A DNA stretch of 64,000 nt from Plazaster borealis (Eukaryota; Echinodermata; Asteroidea; Forcipulatida; Labidiasteridae). The notes under the pieces are model-generated. The model did not search any database. It had not been told where the DNA came from and saw nothing but the letters and a program-made list of their open reading frames with translations. Below, piece by piece: positions 1 to 54,086 of the stretch. The stretch lies in assembly GCA_021014325.1 (NCBI GenBank), contig CM037472.1, positions 32,884,234-32,948,233 of the forward strand, read 5' to 3'. Positions within the stretch are counted from its first letter, which is position 1. Each line of letters begins with the position of its first letter. A program made the translations under genes and the position numbers.

Positions 1-50
1 GGTGTGAAGGTAAAAACAAACAAACATATTGTTTAACTAAACAAAACAGC

Positions 51-490
51 CTTGTCAACATTTCTGAGAAAGAAGCCCACAGAACTAGATAAAAATTAGC
101 TCACTAAATGAAAGTATGAAAACAAAGTTTATCAGTTTGTCAACAGGAAGATTACTCACTGATCCTTTGATAAAACATACTTCTTGGCTGAAAATTAATG
201 AACTGTGGTTTGTTTGTGTGTGAGAAACGAAACTTTCAAAATAATGGTTACATAATGTGGTCTTATAAGACCAGTAAGTCTTGTCAATATTTTCTGAGAA
301 AAAGCCCACAGATCTAGACAAAAGTTAGCTCACTAAATGAAGTATGAAAAACAAGTTTATCAGTTTGTCGACAGAAAGAAAACTCACCACGCCTTTGATG
401 AGCATAGTTCTGGGCTGAAAATTAATAAGCTAAATAACTGTTTGGGTGTGACAAACATCACTTTCAAAAGCAATGATTAAAATTTCTTTG
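51..490. repeat. Tandem repeat, about 229-bp unit, two copies
   Basis: The segment starting cttgtcaaca at 51 recurs at 280 with moderate divergence; both copies share gcccacag..ctaga, ttatcagtttgtc and tggctgaaaattaat. A partial third copy may lie at 690-760. It lies in the intron before the first exon seen. The remaining bases of 1-858 show no exon. Confidence 0.6.
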
Positions 491-858
491 TCCAACAAGA
501 AATAATTGCATACCACAGAAATATCTTGCCTAACAGGAATCGGCACTCCACCAAAATATCATTTAGGTAACATTGTTCTGACTGCTCTCCAATTTGTTTC
601 AATAAGCAAACAGCATATAGTGAGTTTGCCCCGTACTATTTTCTACTGAACAGCTTAAAGGAATTTGGCCATGAGCTCTTGAAGCCTAGACAGCCTTTGA
701 TAATAAAAAGCCCAAGGCTAAAAAATAAATGAGATACATTTATCTGTGTGTGAAAACAAGCCTACATACTTTGTGAACCAGTGACGTGTAAAATGTGTAC
801 GCCTCCAAGAAAGTCATGGAATGAAAAAAGATAATTAGATTTTATATTTCCAACCCAG

Positions 859-42449
<41,591 letters not shown>

Positions 42450-42870
42450 AGACTGTGCAGGTCTTGTGTAACTTCTAACTAACTCTTCTGTAAATGAGTT
42501 AAAGGAGCACACCGGTTTACTGTTTACCTAACTTTGTGATGTCAAATTATAGACAATTATTTTTAGATGGTTTTAATTGTTTTTAAAGACATAAATGTCA
42601 CGTAATTAATGAGAAATGATCGGGAAAAAACAAAAGCGGTCAAAGGTCAGGGTATATGCTTTACCAGCCATTGCAAGTGTCAAATTTACAGGCTATTGCT
42701 GCGCAATGTTGCAAGTAGACTGGTGCTCTGTTCATGTTAATGTTATTACTATGGCGAAGCATGAGGATCCAGTCTACATATCCATCCAGCCAACCCAGCT
42801 CAAAGGCCACAACCACAGCATTCCTGCTCACTGAGTACCGAGCACCGTAAGACCTTAGATCGCCACAGAG
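42450..42870. other. 3' flank of the SVEP1-like gene
   Basis: Probably 3' UTR. No AATAAA is seen before 43263. No repeat or gene was recognised here. Confidence 0.4.
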
Positions 42871-42876
42871 TTTAAG

Positions 42877-43363
42877 TGTTATTCACACAAATACCATGCC
42901 ATTAGTTTAGCACACTGATACATATTCATGAGTTACGAAATCCAGCCATCCCATTGGTTGTTGCCCATGCCCAGAAATGTATAAAATGACGGGGTTTGAG
43001 CCACCCTGAGCCAGACACTCTCTGGAGCTCACCATAGTAAAGAGTAGCAATGCACCAGAGTAAATTATGCCCCTAGCCTTGTAGATTTAGATAAAGTTTA
43101 GTTTAGCTTAGTTTAAAGATATAATATCTTACGACTGTGTGGGTCTGCCATGCACATCCATGTGTGAACCAAACGTGACCTTATGAGCTTTACACTACCA
43201 ATATTTTTGTGTTGCTGTATGTATACCCCTATTATGGGCCAGCGCCCTCTGTTGTCATGCTGAATAAACTCTATAACAGTATTATTTCTTTCAACCAAGC
43301 CTCGTCTCCGTATTCCTATTTATTGTCTATATATCCTGTTTGGATTAAGAAGGGATAGTGACA
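42877..43363 (+). mobile_element. Probable solo LTR
   Basis: Has a TATA box (TATAAAA, 42980-42986), a likely start region (ccagacactctctggagctc), AATAAA at 43263 and an end gggatagtgaca. It begins TGTTATT if the LTR is TG...CA. No primer site or coding part adjoins it and the 5-bp flanks do not match, so the limits are uncertain. Confidence 0.45.
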
Positions 43364-43374
43364 ATATTTTGTTC

Positions 43375-43920
43375 CCCCCGAATTGTTATTTCAGTCCTTC
43401 GACGTGTTATTTTGTTCCTTCAAAATATGATTTCAAGGGAATGTAATAGATTGTTTTGATTCCTCAAAATGTTTTTTCATTCCCTCAAAATATTATTTTG
43501 TTCCCATAAAATACGATTTCGTTGCCCAGAAAAACGATTTTGTTCCCTCAAAATTTGATTTTGTTCCTCCAAAATACGATTTCGTTCCCCAGAAATACAC
43601 TTTCACTCCTTCAATACACTTTTCTTCCCTCAAAATACGCTTTCAGTCCCTCAAAATGCGCTTTCGTTCCCTCAAGATACCCTTTCTTTCCCTCAAGAGT
43701 CAAGATACTCTTTTGTTCCTTTAAGATATGCTTCAGTCGAGATATGCTTTCGTTCCCCAAAAATACACTTTTGTTCCCACAAGATATGCAAAATAATGAA
43801 TTTCGTTCCCTCAAAATCAGGTTTCGAGGGAATGAAATCGTGTTTCGAGGAAACGAATTTTTGTTTTAGGAAACAAAATATTTTTTTATGAGGGAACAAA
43901 ATAATATTTTGAGGGGGAAA
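43375..43920. repeat. Degenerate 20-bp minisatellite with inverted end
   Basis: Units like tttcgttccctcaaaatac run to about 43800; then the complement appears (gagggaatgaaatcg, gagggaacaaaataatattt). A 24-base perfect inverted match joins about 43482-43505 to 43892-43915. Confidence 0.75.
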
Positions 43921-45224
43921 CAATTTATTTGAATTTTTCACCTTCACCTTTTGCCCCCCTGTCCCTTACTATCCAAGCTCCGTATTTTGGCAATTTTTGT
44001 CAGAAAACTTGTCCAACACTTTCAATAAACACGAGTGGTCTTCATAATCATATGTATTGACAATTTAAATCTTATTTAATATCAAACAAATTACGTGAAG
44101 TGTAAAAATGAGGGAAAAGTCCATACACGAAGCATTGAAACATGCGATTCTGAAACAGCGGATTTGAACAGCTAGGTGTACCGACTGAGCCCAACGAAGC
44201 CGGTGTGTACTTTTAAAATGATGTGAAGGAAACAAAATCGTGCACTTTGAACTGGTTGTAATGTTTGAATACACACAAGACTTGCACAGTCTATTACTGG
44301 ACTGAAACCGAGATTATGGGATTGTGTGCACCATGCCTACTCAGAGTATTTTGTTCAGATCAGATCAGTAAAACAAAACATATAGGCCCTAACAGGTGGC
44401 AAGACAGATAGTAAACTAACAATCTTCTTCAATAGATGTAATATTTACATCGGAGACAAATTGTAAAAAGATGACAAATTCAACTTAAGAATGGTCAAAG
44501 TGTAGTCTTGAATGCCTATAAATGAAATAGAATGACTGAAACATATCTGAATGAGAAGAACGAAATCATGTGTGCACGAAAAAGAAATTGAATGCATTTG
44601 TAGCTTAAAAGGAAACCCTACTTTGAGTGCAGTAGGGGAAAATAATAATAATGGGCATTTATAATGCGCCATGTCTGTCAGAAGTGACTTTCCTGAGATT
44701 CATCTTAAGATAAGTTGTGCAACATTGCAATGATGATTTGTACTTGATTTGTATCGAACCCGTGCGCAAATGAGAGTGAAAAGCACAATTGCAATGAAGA
44801 AACGTTATGACTTTCGGAAAAGGTAGGTTTTCAACTTAAGTTTGAATTTTGCACGCGTGCTTTATTTTCTGAGCTCAGTAGGGCATTTTGTAGTTTGATT
44901 AAAGAAGTAAATTTCAAATGTTTTGTTTGTGTCAAATTATGTAAGCCCGTGGGTTGGTATTGGAATACACTATAATTCAAATATTAGTGCTGGGGGTTTT
45001 CAGAACTCCCCAAGGCAAACAAGTGCCAAAACTTTCACTCAGAAATAAATTAACTTTATACGTTCCAAATGTCCACAGTATCTTAAATATTTCCCCTCTT
45101 TTCTAATGTTTTCCTGTTCTGTCGGTAATTGAGAACTAGACCGTGGCTCTATTGATCTGAATTATGCCGGAAAATGCACGAGTCTTTAGTGTTTTACATG
45201 CTCAGAGAAGGTCATCAGATACCA
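43921..45224. other. Intergenic, no gene recognised
   Basis: AT-rich. An aataataataatgggcattt motif at about 44640 resembles the reversed tail of a SINE or LINE, but no head was found. Confidence 0.4.
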
Positions 45225-45365
45225 AGAGAGTAAGGCAGTATCAAAATTGGCGGCTACAGCTACGGCTACGACTGTTGCTAAGGACGTCCCATGCTTTAAC
45301 GCACGTTGACTCGGCAATCCAGCCGTAGCCATAGCCACAACCGCCAATTCAGGCACGGCCTGTGT
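45225..45365. mobile_element. Short MITE with GGCGGCTAC/GTAGCC ends
   Basis: aaaattggcggctacagcta at the left and its approximate inverse (tagccacaaccgccaattc) at the right, about 130 bp. A related end lies at 32.28 kb. Confidence 0.55.
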
Positions 45366-46993
45366 TAGTCAAGGCACAGTGGGCACCATTGTCAGTCGTT
45401 CCCATCTCCTTTTCCCCCTTTCCCTCGCCAACCCATCGAGCAATCATGCCGTTAATAACACCTCTCAAAAGCTCTAAACCAATAGCGATTTGACGTCCTT
45501 GATCTCAAATCCTGCCCTGAAGCAGTCTTGAGGATTATCCCTTGCCCTTATTATCACCAGTTAAGAGGGTCACAAGGGGATTATGCAAGAGGATTGAGCG
45601 GTACAGATTTTACCGAGGTCTTGTTGATTTTACTCACCAGCAACCAGAGTGCCGAGTTCATCGCCATGTAATGTGATTTTCTGTATACTTAAAAATGTAT
45701 TCAAAGTTCACATTCTCACTTTGTAAAATGTAATAGACGAATTTCCCACCCAGTCTCGATTTGGTTACCTTGATTCAAACAGAGTGAGAAAACAAGATGG
45801 CCGCATGAAGACACACATTGTGTACACTGTACTGCCGTAATCCTTTTTTTTTTGAGGGCAGAATCTACCTTACCATATTTTGTTACAAACTTTATTCGAT
45901 ACATTTTCAAGGGAAGAGTCGTCCTGGGCAAACCATGAGCTTAAAAATACATATTTTTATTTCAAAATGTCATCATTACCCGTGGTCATTAGAGTGGAGA
46001 CCCCACGAACATTCTGCAAAAAAATGGGTCCAAAATAAACTACTGAAAGCTTAGGGGAGTCGTCTGACGAACAAAACTTGAGTGAATTGTAAACAAGTGA
46101 AGTTACTCAATTTGTTGATGATGTTTTGGGTTTGGTGGGATTTTTTTTAGGATAATGGGACATTTGGGGGCTGGGTTCTTTCAGATTAAAGTCGTTCTTA
46201 AAGTCGAACAAACCAACTATTGGTTTTTAAATTCATCGTTCCATGTTGCACCGCTGCGAGTTAAAATGATGTAATCTTTACACTCACGCAGGGTTCGGTA
46301 TTCAAGAAACAAAAAGTAAGTACGATCTTTACATTTCAGAACGTGTGTGTTTAATGTGCAAAAAAATACAAAATATAATATAAAATAATATTTAAGATGA
46401 CATTTCAAAGGTATAATACGGATGCGTGTGCATAACATTCATTTATAACAGTGTTACAGTTTCTACTAAAACTGTCTGTGCCTAAGTTGTGAAAACTGTG
46501 AGCGTGCGTTACCTTTTAAATATCTATATACATTGTTTTTACTTGAGTCCTAGTTTTTAAAAATTTCTTTGGAAAGTTAAAACCCGAAACTTTGCATTTA
46601 CCCGAATAACATCATCATTACCTGCTGGCGGCGATATCAATCGTCCAAACAGAAAAAGAGCAACAAACTTACAGTCGGGCAGTTTTTTGTCAAACAAAAT
46701 CTACAAGAAAGAGAACATTCTTAAGTGCGAAGTATTGTGCAGAAAGTTTCTTGAGTCTGAACTGGCAACGTACATTAATTTGGCTAATGTACCTGTTACT
46801 TGGCCGAATGAAGTTGACTTGTTTGATTAGTTAGTTTGTGGTGTATATTCTTTTAGACTCAAATCATTATGTTTCCATAATAATTACCCGAGAGCATGGT
46901 TTGTGCATGACATGATAAGTAGTTTAATATTTTTTACATAAAAGTCTTGCAACTCCAGGTATTTACACTTAGTTAATTATAGCAAATGCCTGA
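45366..46993. other. Intergenic, 3' side of the minus-strand gene
   Basis: No gene or clear repeat. It should include the 3' UTR of the minus-strand gene; no canonical AATAAA was seen close to its stop. Confidence 0.4.
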
Positions 46994-48472
46994 CTACATG
47001 CTCCATCGGACAGAGTTTCTCTTCTTGATCTGGGCATCCACCCGCTCTCCAAAGTCATATGATGTACCGTGTTGTTTAGCTCGGATCCTCTGCCGCTGGA
47101 CGAGCCTGTACTGAGCCCGAGCCAGTTCATCGAAAGCCTTGGAGTCCGTAGACTTCGAAGGTATGGAATTGCGTCCGCGGTAAACTTTACAGTCGTGGAA
47201 AGACTGCATTGATTTACTGATCACACGTAGATCGGTCGCGTTAACCTGACTGAGTCTCCCCGGGGACTTTGTTAATTTATCCAGTTCGCGATACAGCGAG
47301 AGTGCCTTGCTGCTCCCCTGAGGGCTGACGGGGGTGGTTGGCTCCGTTGTTGTCGAGGCCGACTTGCCTGCTCGGATTATCTCCAAAGATAGCGGCGAAG
47401 GTAATCCCTTTTCGGGAATGTTAGGTTGAAAGAAACTATATTTTCCGTATGAGTTAGACACTTGTGAACTATATTTGTTCTGAAAATGATTTCCACAATC
47501 TTGAGGCGTTTTAGTAGTATGGTCTCCATATGTGGGATCTGTACCCATTACCGATTTGATTACACTGGTAATAGTAATTGTAGGCGGAATCGGTCCTTCG
47601 TTGTTTTGCTTTCCGTCGTTCTGCCCAGTCTTACTCTCAATCGAATCGTCCACTTTTTTTAAACTCTCATGACCAGTAAGCGGGAACAATTCCTCGTTTA
47701 TATTGTCGCACCATTTTTGGATGCGGCGTCTCAAGTCCGAGCTACCCATCTTGAGATTTGCCACGGTTGATAAAGTCAACATCGGTGGCCCATGTTGAGC
47801 ATCGGCATTTTTGTCGTCACTGCTCGGTGGTTGCCCGTCAGTTTCCGGGGCGATGTTTGGGCAGAAGTCAAGGTTCAAAGCGATTGGATTCACAGAGCTG
47901 GCCGGAGGATTCTCATTTTTCGTGAGATTTATCGATGGTAAGCGGCTGCTGGTTGACTGAAATATTGAGGCCTTCTTTGGAACAGAATTTTTTCGTGTTT
48001 TCCTCATGGGCAGACTTTCTGGCAAAGTTACTTTAGGAATAACTTCCACGGCTTTGTTTTCGATTGTTTCATGACTCTCATCTGACTCGTTCCCATCGTC
48101 GACCCAAGCGAAGGGATCGTAGATGACCGACGTCGGGAAATGGTCGACAGGTTGCGGCGGTTCGGACAACCGTCGCTCGGGTAAACTTCTCGGCTTATGA
48201 CTCCCACGAGAATTAATAACGCCGCCACCACGGCCAAGACTGTGCTTCCTGGTCCTGACGATACGCGGGCCCAGCGGGGCTCGAAGATCGGCAAGGAAGT
48301 CATGGAGTTCGACTTTTTCCCGGTGGTAGAGCAGGAGGCTGGTCTGGAGTTCCTTCTGGAGCTTGTCCGTCTTCTTTTTCAAGTCATTTTCTGCTTTAAA
48401 GCTCGCCGAGATCCTGGAGTCTACCTCGTGGAAAGAGGTTGAGTATGGGTCTTTCGTAAGACGAGAAGACAT
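46994..48472 (-). CDS. Intronless 492-residue protein of unknown function
   Basis: I do not recognise this protein. Its frame is open and unbroken for 492 codons, with richer codon use and more CpG than its flanks, which supports a real gene. The start chosen is the first Met (MSSRLTKDPY). Residues about 26-62 look like a coiled coil (FKAENDLKKKTDKLQKELQ). Residues 70-240 and 275-380 are Ser/Pro-rich and probably disordered. Short ordered islands are likely at 244-262 (DLRRRIQKWCDNINEEL), 388-405 and 445-490, the last strongly basic. Basic-x-Ser motifs recur: RKHS at about 78, RRLS at 103, RKNS at 163 and KKRNS at 487; RRLS is a textbook PKA-type site. There is no signal peptide, membrane segment or enzyme motif. 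It could be a cytoskeletal or cilium-linked coiled-coil protein, but that is a guess. Upstream 5' UTR exons cannot be excluded. Confidence 0.7.
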   Translation of the reverse strand: MSSRLTKDPYSTSFHEVDSRISASFKAENDLKKKTDKLQKELQTSLLLYHREKVELHDFLADLRAPLGPRIVRTRKHSLGRGGGVINSRGSHKPRSLPERRLSEPPQPVDHFPTSVIYDPFAWVDDGNESDESHETIENKAVEVIPKVTLPESLPMRKTRKNSVPKKASIFQSTSSRLPSINLTKNENPPASSVNPIALNLDFCPNIAPETDGQPPSSDDKNADAQHGPPMLTLSTVANLKMGSSDLRRRIQKWCDNINEELFPLTGHESLKKVDDSIESKTGQNDGKQNNEGPIPPTITITSVIKSVMGTDPTYGDHTTKTPQDCGNHFQNKYSSQVSNSYGKYSFFQPNIPEKGLPSPLSLEIIRAGKSASTTTEPTTPVSPQGSSKALSLYRELDKLTKSPGRLSQVNATDLRVISKSMQSFHDCKVYRGRNSIPSKSTDSKAFDELARAQYRLVQRQRIRAKQHGTSYDFGERVDAQIKKRNSVRWSM

Positions 48473-50108
48473 GGCGAATCATGCAGGGTTTATTACTGTG
48501 TCCTCATTTTCCCATCATAACAAAAAATGCTCGCGATGCGGTCAGCCTCAGCAAAGAGCAACGTGACTGTCCGTGGTGTAGGCCTGCTCGAGCAGTGGCC
48601 GAGTTTGGTTTTGGTATTTTCGTTAGAATGGTCCACAAGGCTGAATGTAACAAGGCTAATAATATAAGTGATCCGTCCAGTTCCCACATTACAACCCAAC
48701 CGAATAAGGATTAGAATATAACGGGGGCTTGCAGGTGCTGTTATATGTCTCAGTGATTATAGACTTACTGCGCGTTGGTGATACAAATATATGTTTCGCT
48801 GGGAGAGATTTCTGAAAGAAAAGGGTCCACATTATTTTTGAAAGCTAGTCAAATAAACACAAGATTCCGCGTTCATTCTACACCAAAGACGTGGTGCAAC
48901 ATTTAGGACACGCTGATCGTCACATTTAGTTTAAACAATATATCCAAATATAAATAGCCTATAGGGCCTAAATATAAAATACGACTGAAGAAGTATCAGA
49001 GAAACAAATTTTTAAAGTGCGATTCTCAACAGTATTATAATCCTTCGAAGGCAAGAGAACACGAAGGCTTAGCTTAATCTACCAGGAACCACGTGTAATC
49101 TGATTTAATTCTATGTTAATCCCAGCCCAAGGCTTTATCTGGGGCTTTATTATGAGTGAGAGTGCATGTCACAATGTAGGCCTACGTACGCCCTTCATTC
49201 TCCACAAATTTCAGCAAAACCTGGTTAATATAAGGTAAGGAAAACTACATCATCCAAGACAGGGGTGTCACAACCATTTCTTAGGGTGTCCTTCGAAAGG
49301 ATTTCTTGTAGACATAAATTCACTCCACTCTAGTTATGATACACGCCTCTTAAAAAGCCCAACTGTCCATCAAACTTGAAGATGCTGCACATAAAGAGAT
49401 AGAGCCATGCTTCTGAATATTCATGGGATACTTGACACACGCAATAGACACAATCAGACGCAGTTATACACTCCCAAAGCATGTCATCAATTCTATACCG
49501 GTAAAGAGTACACTGACCTACGATGTCACATACAATAAGATGATGAGGGATAGAGTAGTTTTTATCATTTACAATCTAGCTATTCCAACTTTACCCATAT
49601 TGTCAAAGTTCACACTGTTTAAAGATGTATTATAAATTGCAATACTAATCACACAAGCTCAATCTATATCATGTCGTTCAAGTTAATCTCAACATTTTCT
49701 GTGCCACTCAGAATCATTGAATGCGAGCCCACAGTATTTCCGGGCTCATTTTGTAAGCCCAGTGCTCTGTATTATTCGATTAGTTTAGTGGTTTCACCCA
49801 AGCAAAGTACATGGGGAGTCATAATAGGTTTAGCATGATCAAAGATTATAGGGCGCCGAAGGCACAGGGGAACTCAGGCTAAAATGTGAAATATGCACTG
49901 GACGCCATTTCAGCAAGCAACCCTTTTTTATGCAATTAGATCAGTGCACACAATGACCATTGCTAAATGATACTATGCTCTTTGAGCATGATGGCCTCGG
50001 GATTATCAGCAGTCCAGTCTTGGTTGGCGACGCTAGTTTTTGTATTAGTCACCGGTAGAGGGCGCAACGTCGACTGGCTCGGAGGCACTGGGCAAGTCTA
50101 AACCAATC
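48473..50108. other. Intergenic, no gene recognised
   Basis: Likely holds the promoter of the minus-strand gene just right of 48472, where CpG is frequent. No clear TATA box and no repeat was identified. Confidence 0.4.
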
Positions 50109-50306
50109 TGCAGGGCCCAATTTCATAGAGCTGCTTAAGCAGAAAATATTGCTTAACAATTTTCTGCTATGCAGAAATGAGCAGGATACCAGTCACAAAT
50201 TGTTCTTGTGACATGGCAGTTTGGCTGGTAACCTTATTCTGGTAAGCGTAATTTTGTTATGCTTAGCTAATTTTTGTGCTTAAGCAGCTCTATGAAATTG
50301 GGCCCT
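50109..50306. mobile_element. CAGGGCCCAATTT-type MITE, intact copy 1
   Basis: About 198 bp. CAGGGCCCAATTTCATAGAG and its inverse at the right form long terminal inverted repeats that extend through gctgcttaagca. Near-identical to the copy at 59567-59762. Confidence 0.85.
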
Positions 50307-51143
50307 GGATTTATACAGATGTTTGTTTGAAACAGACATCTCTTCTCCAGTAATTCATTTTGCGATATCGGCGACGGTACGAGTTAACAAAACGAACGTT
50401 GCCAATCAAGGCTATTTGCAGACCTGAGATTCCTCATTGGCCGAGGCGAGTCATTAACCAACCAATCCTGTCAAGGTATCGTCTGTAACTTACGTAATGT
50501 ATCGCCCACATAGCTGGTCAGATCATATGAACGTGAAAGTGTGCATCATGTACTTTTTAACCGGCATAAAAGCTTTAACCGCATTTATAAGACAGATGCC
50601 ATACATTCCAAGGATTTGGGTTTCTGCATTGATATGCAAAAAAGGTGTTTTTGCGGTGTTTTCAAAGCTTCAAATGGGTGGACATCTGCATGGCTATTTT
50701 CAGTGCACTTGGACTGTCGCTGACATGGGCTGGAAGATGATGAATCAAAAGAGGGCGCTATCAAAAGAAGTTTGTACACAGTTCGCCGTATGGGGGGACA
50801 GAATCTCCTGCCACACCGGTACTCCGTATGGGCCTGGAATGGTTTGTCGGATTGTTTACATTTTGCAAAGTTGTGTATTCAGATTGATATAGAAAATGCT
50901 TTTATGTATAAAGGGAATAGTCTAGACTTAGTTTGGCAGGTATGATATCCTTCCAACTTTTGGCTGTTGAGAAAAATCCGAAATGTAATGACTACTATAA
51001 CTCTGATGGAAAAGTGGCTACATTTTCCTAAACAAAATAAATTTAACCCTTTTAATTGTTCCTTTTTCATTCACTATGAAAAATATGCCCCCAAAATGTA
51101 AATAATAAATGTATTTTTAATTGTTTTTTTCCCCCCATTATTT

Positions 51144-52573
51144 TTGTCACCAGATCATTGGAATGGAATTCCGACCACAGCGTTGTTGGAGACAATCAGA
51201 AATCGTATTGAGCACTCGACCACCAAAACTTGCAAACGTGATTTCCCACCAATATTTTCAGCCCTCAACTTCAACTTGCCTACCAACTTAATTGGATTAC
51301 TCCAAAAAGTAACGACATGTAGCCAAATCAAAACGAACCCACCACAGACCTCCTCCAAGAAGTGCCTGGACTTGCAAAACATTACAAGCACACCACTGGA
51401 CCACACTGTGAAAAGAGCAGATTTTAACACCAGCCTCGCTACTTCATTCAACAGAATTCAGTGCACAAGTCCTCAACAACGCAATGATCATTGAACTAAA
51501 TCGGTTCCGGAAGAAATCAAACACAACCTGGCAAACTGTTCGGGATACATGGTGGCCAAATCTGTTTTCAGCAGATTTCAGTCCTCCACCAATTGGCACT
51601 ATCCAGACTAGCTGGCAAAACGTAGCTCTGATGAAGCGACAGAAATTACGACAAAACACACTTGAGGAATTTCTGGAAACATCTTACAGACTTCCAACCC
51701 CTCCAGCACAAAGTATTGACCACGAAGATGACGACGACGATGAAGATGATGATTTAGATCTGGAATTCTATCCAAACTTGATTTCAGAAAACACTCTTGA
51801 TTATGGGTAACTGTAGGGAATATTTGACAGACCTTTGGCAGGAGGAGGTTGAAGACAATCAGAAAGCTGAAAAAGAGTTAAGTGAGTATCAAAAGCATTG
51901 GAAGATGCGAAAGCAACAAATCATTCTCTGAAAACAGAGCTCGGCAGTTTGAAAAAGGAAGAATGTGGTAAGACGCTTACAAAGAAGAGAGCAAGATTTG
52001 GAAGAAGAGAAAAAGACCAATCAACAACTGAACAAGAAAATAGAAAAGCTAGAGGAAACAATGAAAGTGTTGCAAAAGTCAAAGTAGAAAAAAGGTGGTT
52101 CCAAGAATGATCGTGATGAAAGTGACAAAGCAAAGCAAACCTTGAAAAAACAGGTGAAAGAATTTGGAGACTGAAAATGAAGACTTAAAGTATCAACTTG
52201 ATGATATTATGATCGTGAGATCCAGAGCTATGAAAATGGCAAATACATCAATGACATCAGGCTAACATGTTTTGAACTTATTGCCCGAGGAGTTAGTCGC
52301 AGAAATGTGTCCGACATAAAAAGGATAGTTCTAAAAGATGTAGCCAAGATGAAAGTCGGAAGATTACCAAAGCAACCTCTCATACGCTATCTATGCATAG
52401 AACAAGCTATGCTCAGCAAAGAAGCAGCACGAGCTAAAATTGAATCCTCGGAACATCCCGTAACACTTCATGTTCATGGTACTACTAAGAAGAGAAAGGG
52501 ATATACCACATTTTTAGCTTCCACAGATGAGGGGACTGTTGGCATGAAGCAGAAGGTGGTACAGCTTTGCTAA
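51144..52573 (+). pseudogene. Decayed transposon-like coding region
   Basis: A series of short plus-strand frames in changing phase: 51144-51494, 51484-51810 (ends in an Asp/Glu-rich tract), a Lys/Glu-rich coiled-coil-like part at 51840-52200 with several breaks, and 52307-52573. The last (DIKRIVLKDVAKMKVGRLP, then TLHVHGTTKKRKGY) resembles a domain seen in aquatic-animal transposon proteins, recalled only loosely and not assigned to a family. It could instead be a dead host gene copy. Confidence 0.4.
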
Positions 52574-52983
52574 ATAAGTAAATTCAAAGATGTGTAGGAA
52601 ACGTGGAAGCGCAAAATAGAAATAAATGCATGTTTTACAATCATGATTGAGCAGAATTCACTGCAATATCAACGCGAACCCTCACCACACCATCTTTAAG
52701 GTCAACGTGAAGAAATTTACAGGCAACTAGCTCCAGGCAATCTTCAATTAGAAAACCCATTCATATCAGTTTTTCATCACACTCAGTTTTTTCATTATAT
52801 TGGACTAGGACGTGCTGGGGTGAAATGGAGAACTAAGCAGCCCCATCTCCACTGAAGTACTCCATTGTATAGCACAGCGTCTCAACAACAGTCTCTCCTA
52901 ATCAAATACTGTCTGGCTTCTCATGCCGACCCTGTTCTACAAAATGACAGAGGGTGAAGGCAAACCCCTGGCGCTATAACCGG

Positions 52984-53267
52984 GCTGCTTCGGGTAGGTG
53001 GAACTTGTCAGGCTTGGTTGCTATTTCTCCTAGGAGAAGGACAACTCTGATCACAAACCCGGGTGGGTAGATATCGTAAGCCTAGGTCGGCAGCCTACAA
53101 ACGTGTAACCTAGCGCGTGTTAGGGCGGAGGAAGATTATTCCCTCAACGGCCAGGGTAGTCCTGAGAGGAGTGGCGCCCCCAGGTCTTATTAGCCTTGAA
53201 AGGAAATCTAATGGCGAATCTAATTATTACAAATCCTATACTTCCAGTTCTGGGAGTGGACAGGAGC
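52984..53267 (+). repeat. LINE 5' segment, copy A
   Basis: 284 bp starting gctgcttcgggtaggtg and ending gtggacaggagc. It recurs at 53793-54067. Confidence 0.9.
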
Positions 53268-53633
53268 CATGCTGCTGACCACGACGTCGGTCAGGTCTCA
53301 GCCTGGAAGTATGACGGTGACCCCCCAAACCCCTTGGGGAGGAGGTCACTTGATAACAGCACAAACTCCAAGGCGATTCTGCGATGTAGGAGGCCATTCA
53401 TTATGGCCAACTTCAACGCAAACATGGTGAGGGAGGAGGCGAGGGTCCGGGAGATGGCCCATTGTGCAGTGAAATGTGGAGTGGAGACACTGGGTGTACA
53501 GGAACACAGGAGAGTTTACTCAGATCCGCTTGTGTTTGAGAGAGTGGAGGGCAGCTACTTTGTCAAGTCGTTGGCGTGGAGAAATGCACCCCAGGCAGCT
53601 ATTGGATCTTGGAGGGGTGGAACTTCTGCTTAG
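53196..53633 (+). pseudogene. LINE endonuclease N-terminal remnant
   Basis: The frame contains ANFNANMVREEARVREMAHC and ETLGVQEHRR, matching the beginning of an APE-type endonuclease. It stops at 53631-53633 and the rest of the domain (DFN and SDH parts) is missing or broken. Confidence 0.65.
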
Positions 53634-53792
53634 CTCTCGAGCTAGAAGAGCTCTTTGAGGGATTCGTCTCCTATCCGAGAGGATCTTGATTGGCGAATTC
53701 GACAGCAACCTAGTCACAACTGTCCTTGTTGCCTACTCTCCGACCAATGTATCAAATGTAGAGGACGTGAAATCTACGAGCAGCTTACAGCA

Positions 53793-54067
53793 GCTGCTTC
53801 GGGTAGGTGAAACTCGTCAGGCTTGGTTGCTATTTCGACTAGGAGAAGGACAACTCTTATCACAAACCCGGGTGGGTAGATCTCGTAAGCCTAGGTAGGC
53901 AGCCAAACCTAGCACGTGTTAGGGCGAAGGAAGGGTTATTCCCTCAACGGCCAGGGTAGTCCTAAGAGGAGTGGCGCCCCCAGGTCTTATTAGCCTTGAA
54001 AGGAAATCTAATGGCGAATCTAATTACTACAAATCCTATACTTCCAGTCCCGGGAGTGGACAGGAGC
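53793..54067 (+). repeat. LINE 5' segment, copy B
   Basis: Near-identical to 52984-53267 apart from a short deletion. It sits inside the endonuclease region, where the coding sequence is interrupted. Confidence 0.9.
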
Positions 54068-54086
54068 TCATAACTTCTTAGCCATC

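Noticed and set aside
43522..43869. 115-residue frame with repeated FPSKYAFSPS-like pattern
   Set aside because: Translation of the degenerate 20-base minisatellite; no conserved start or domain.
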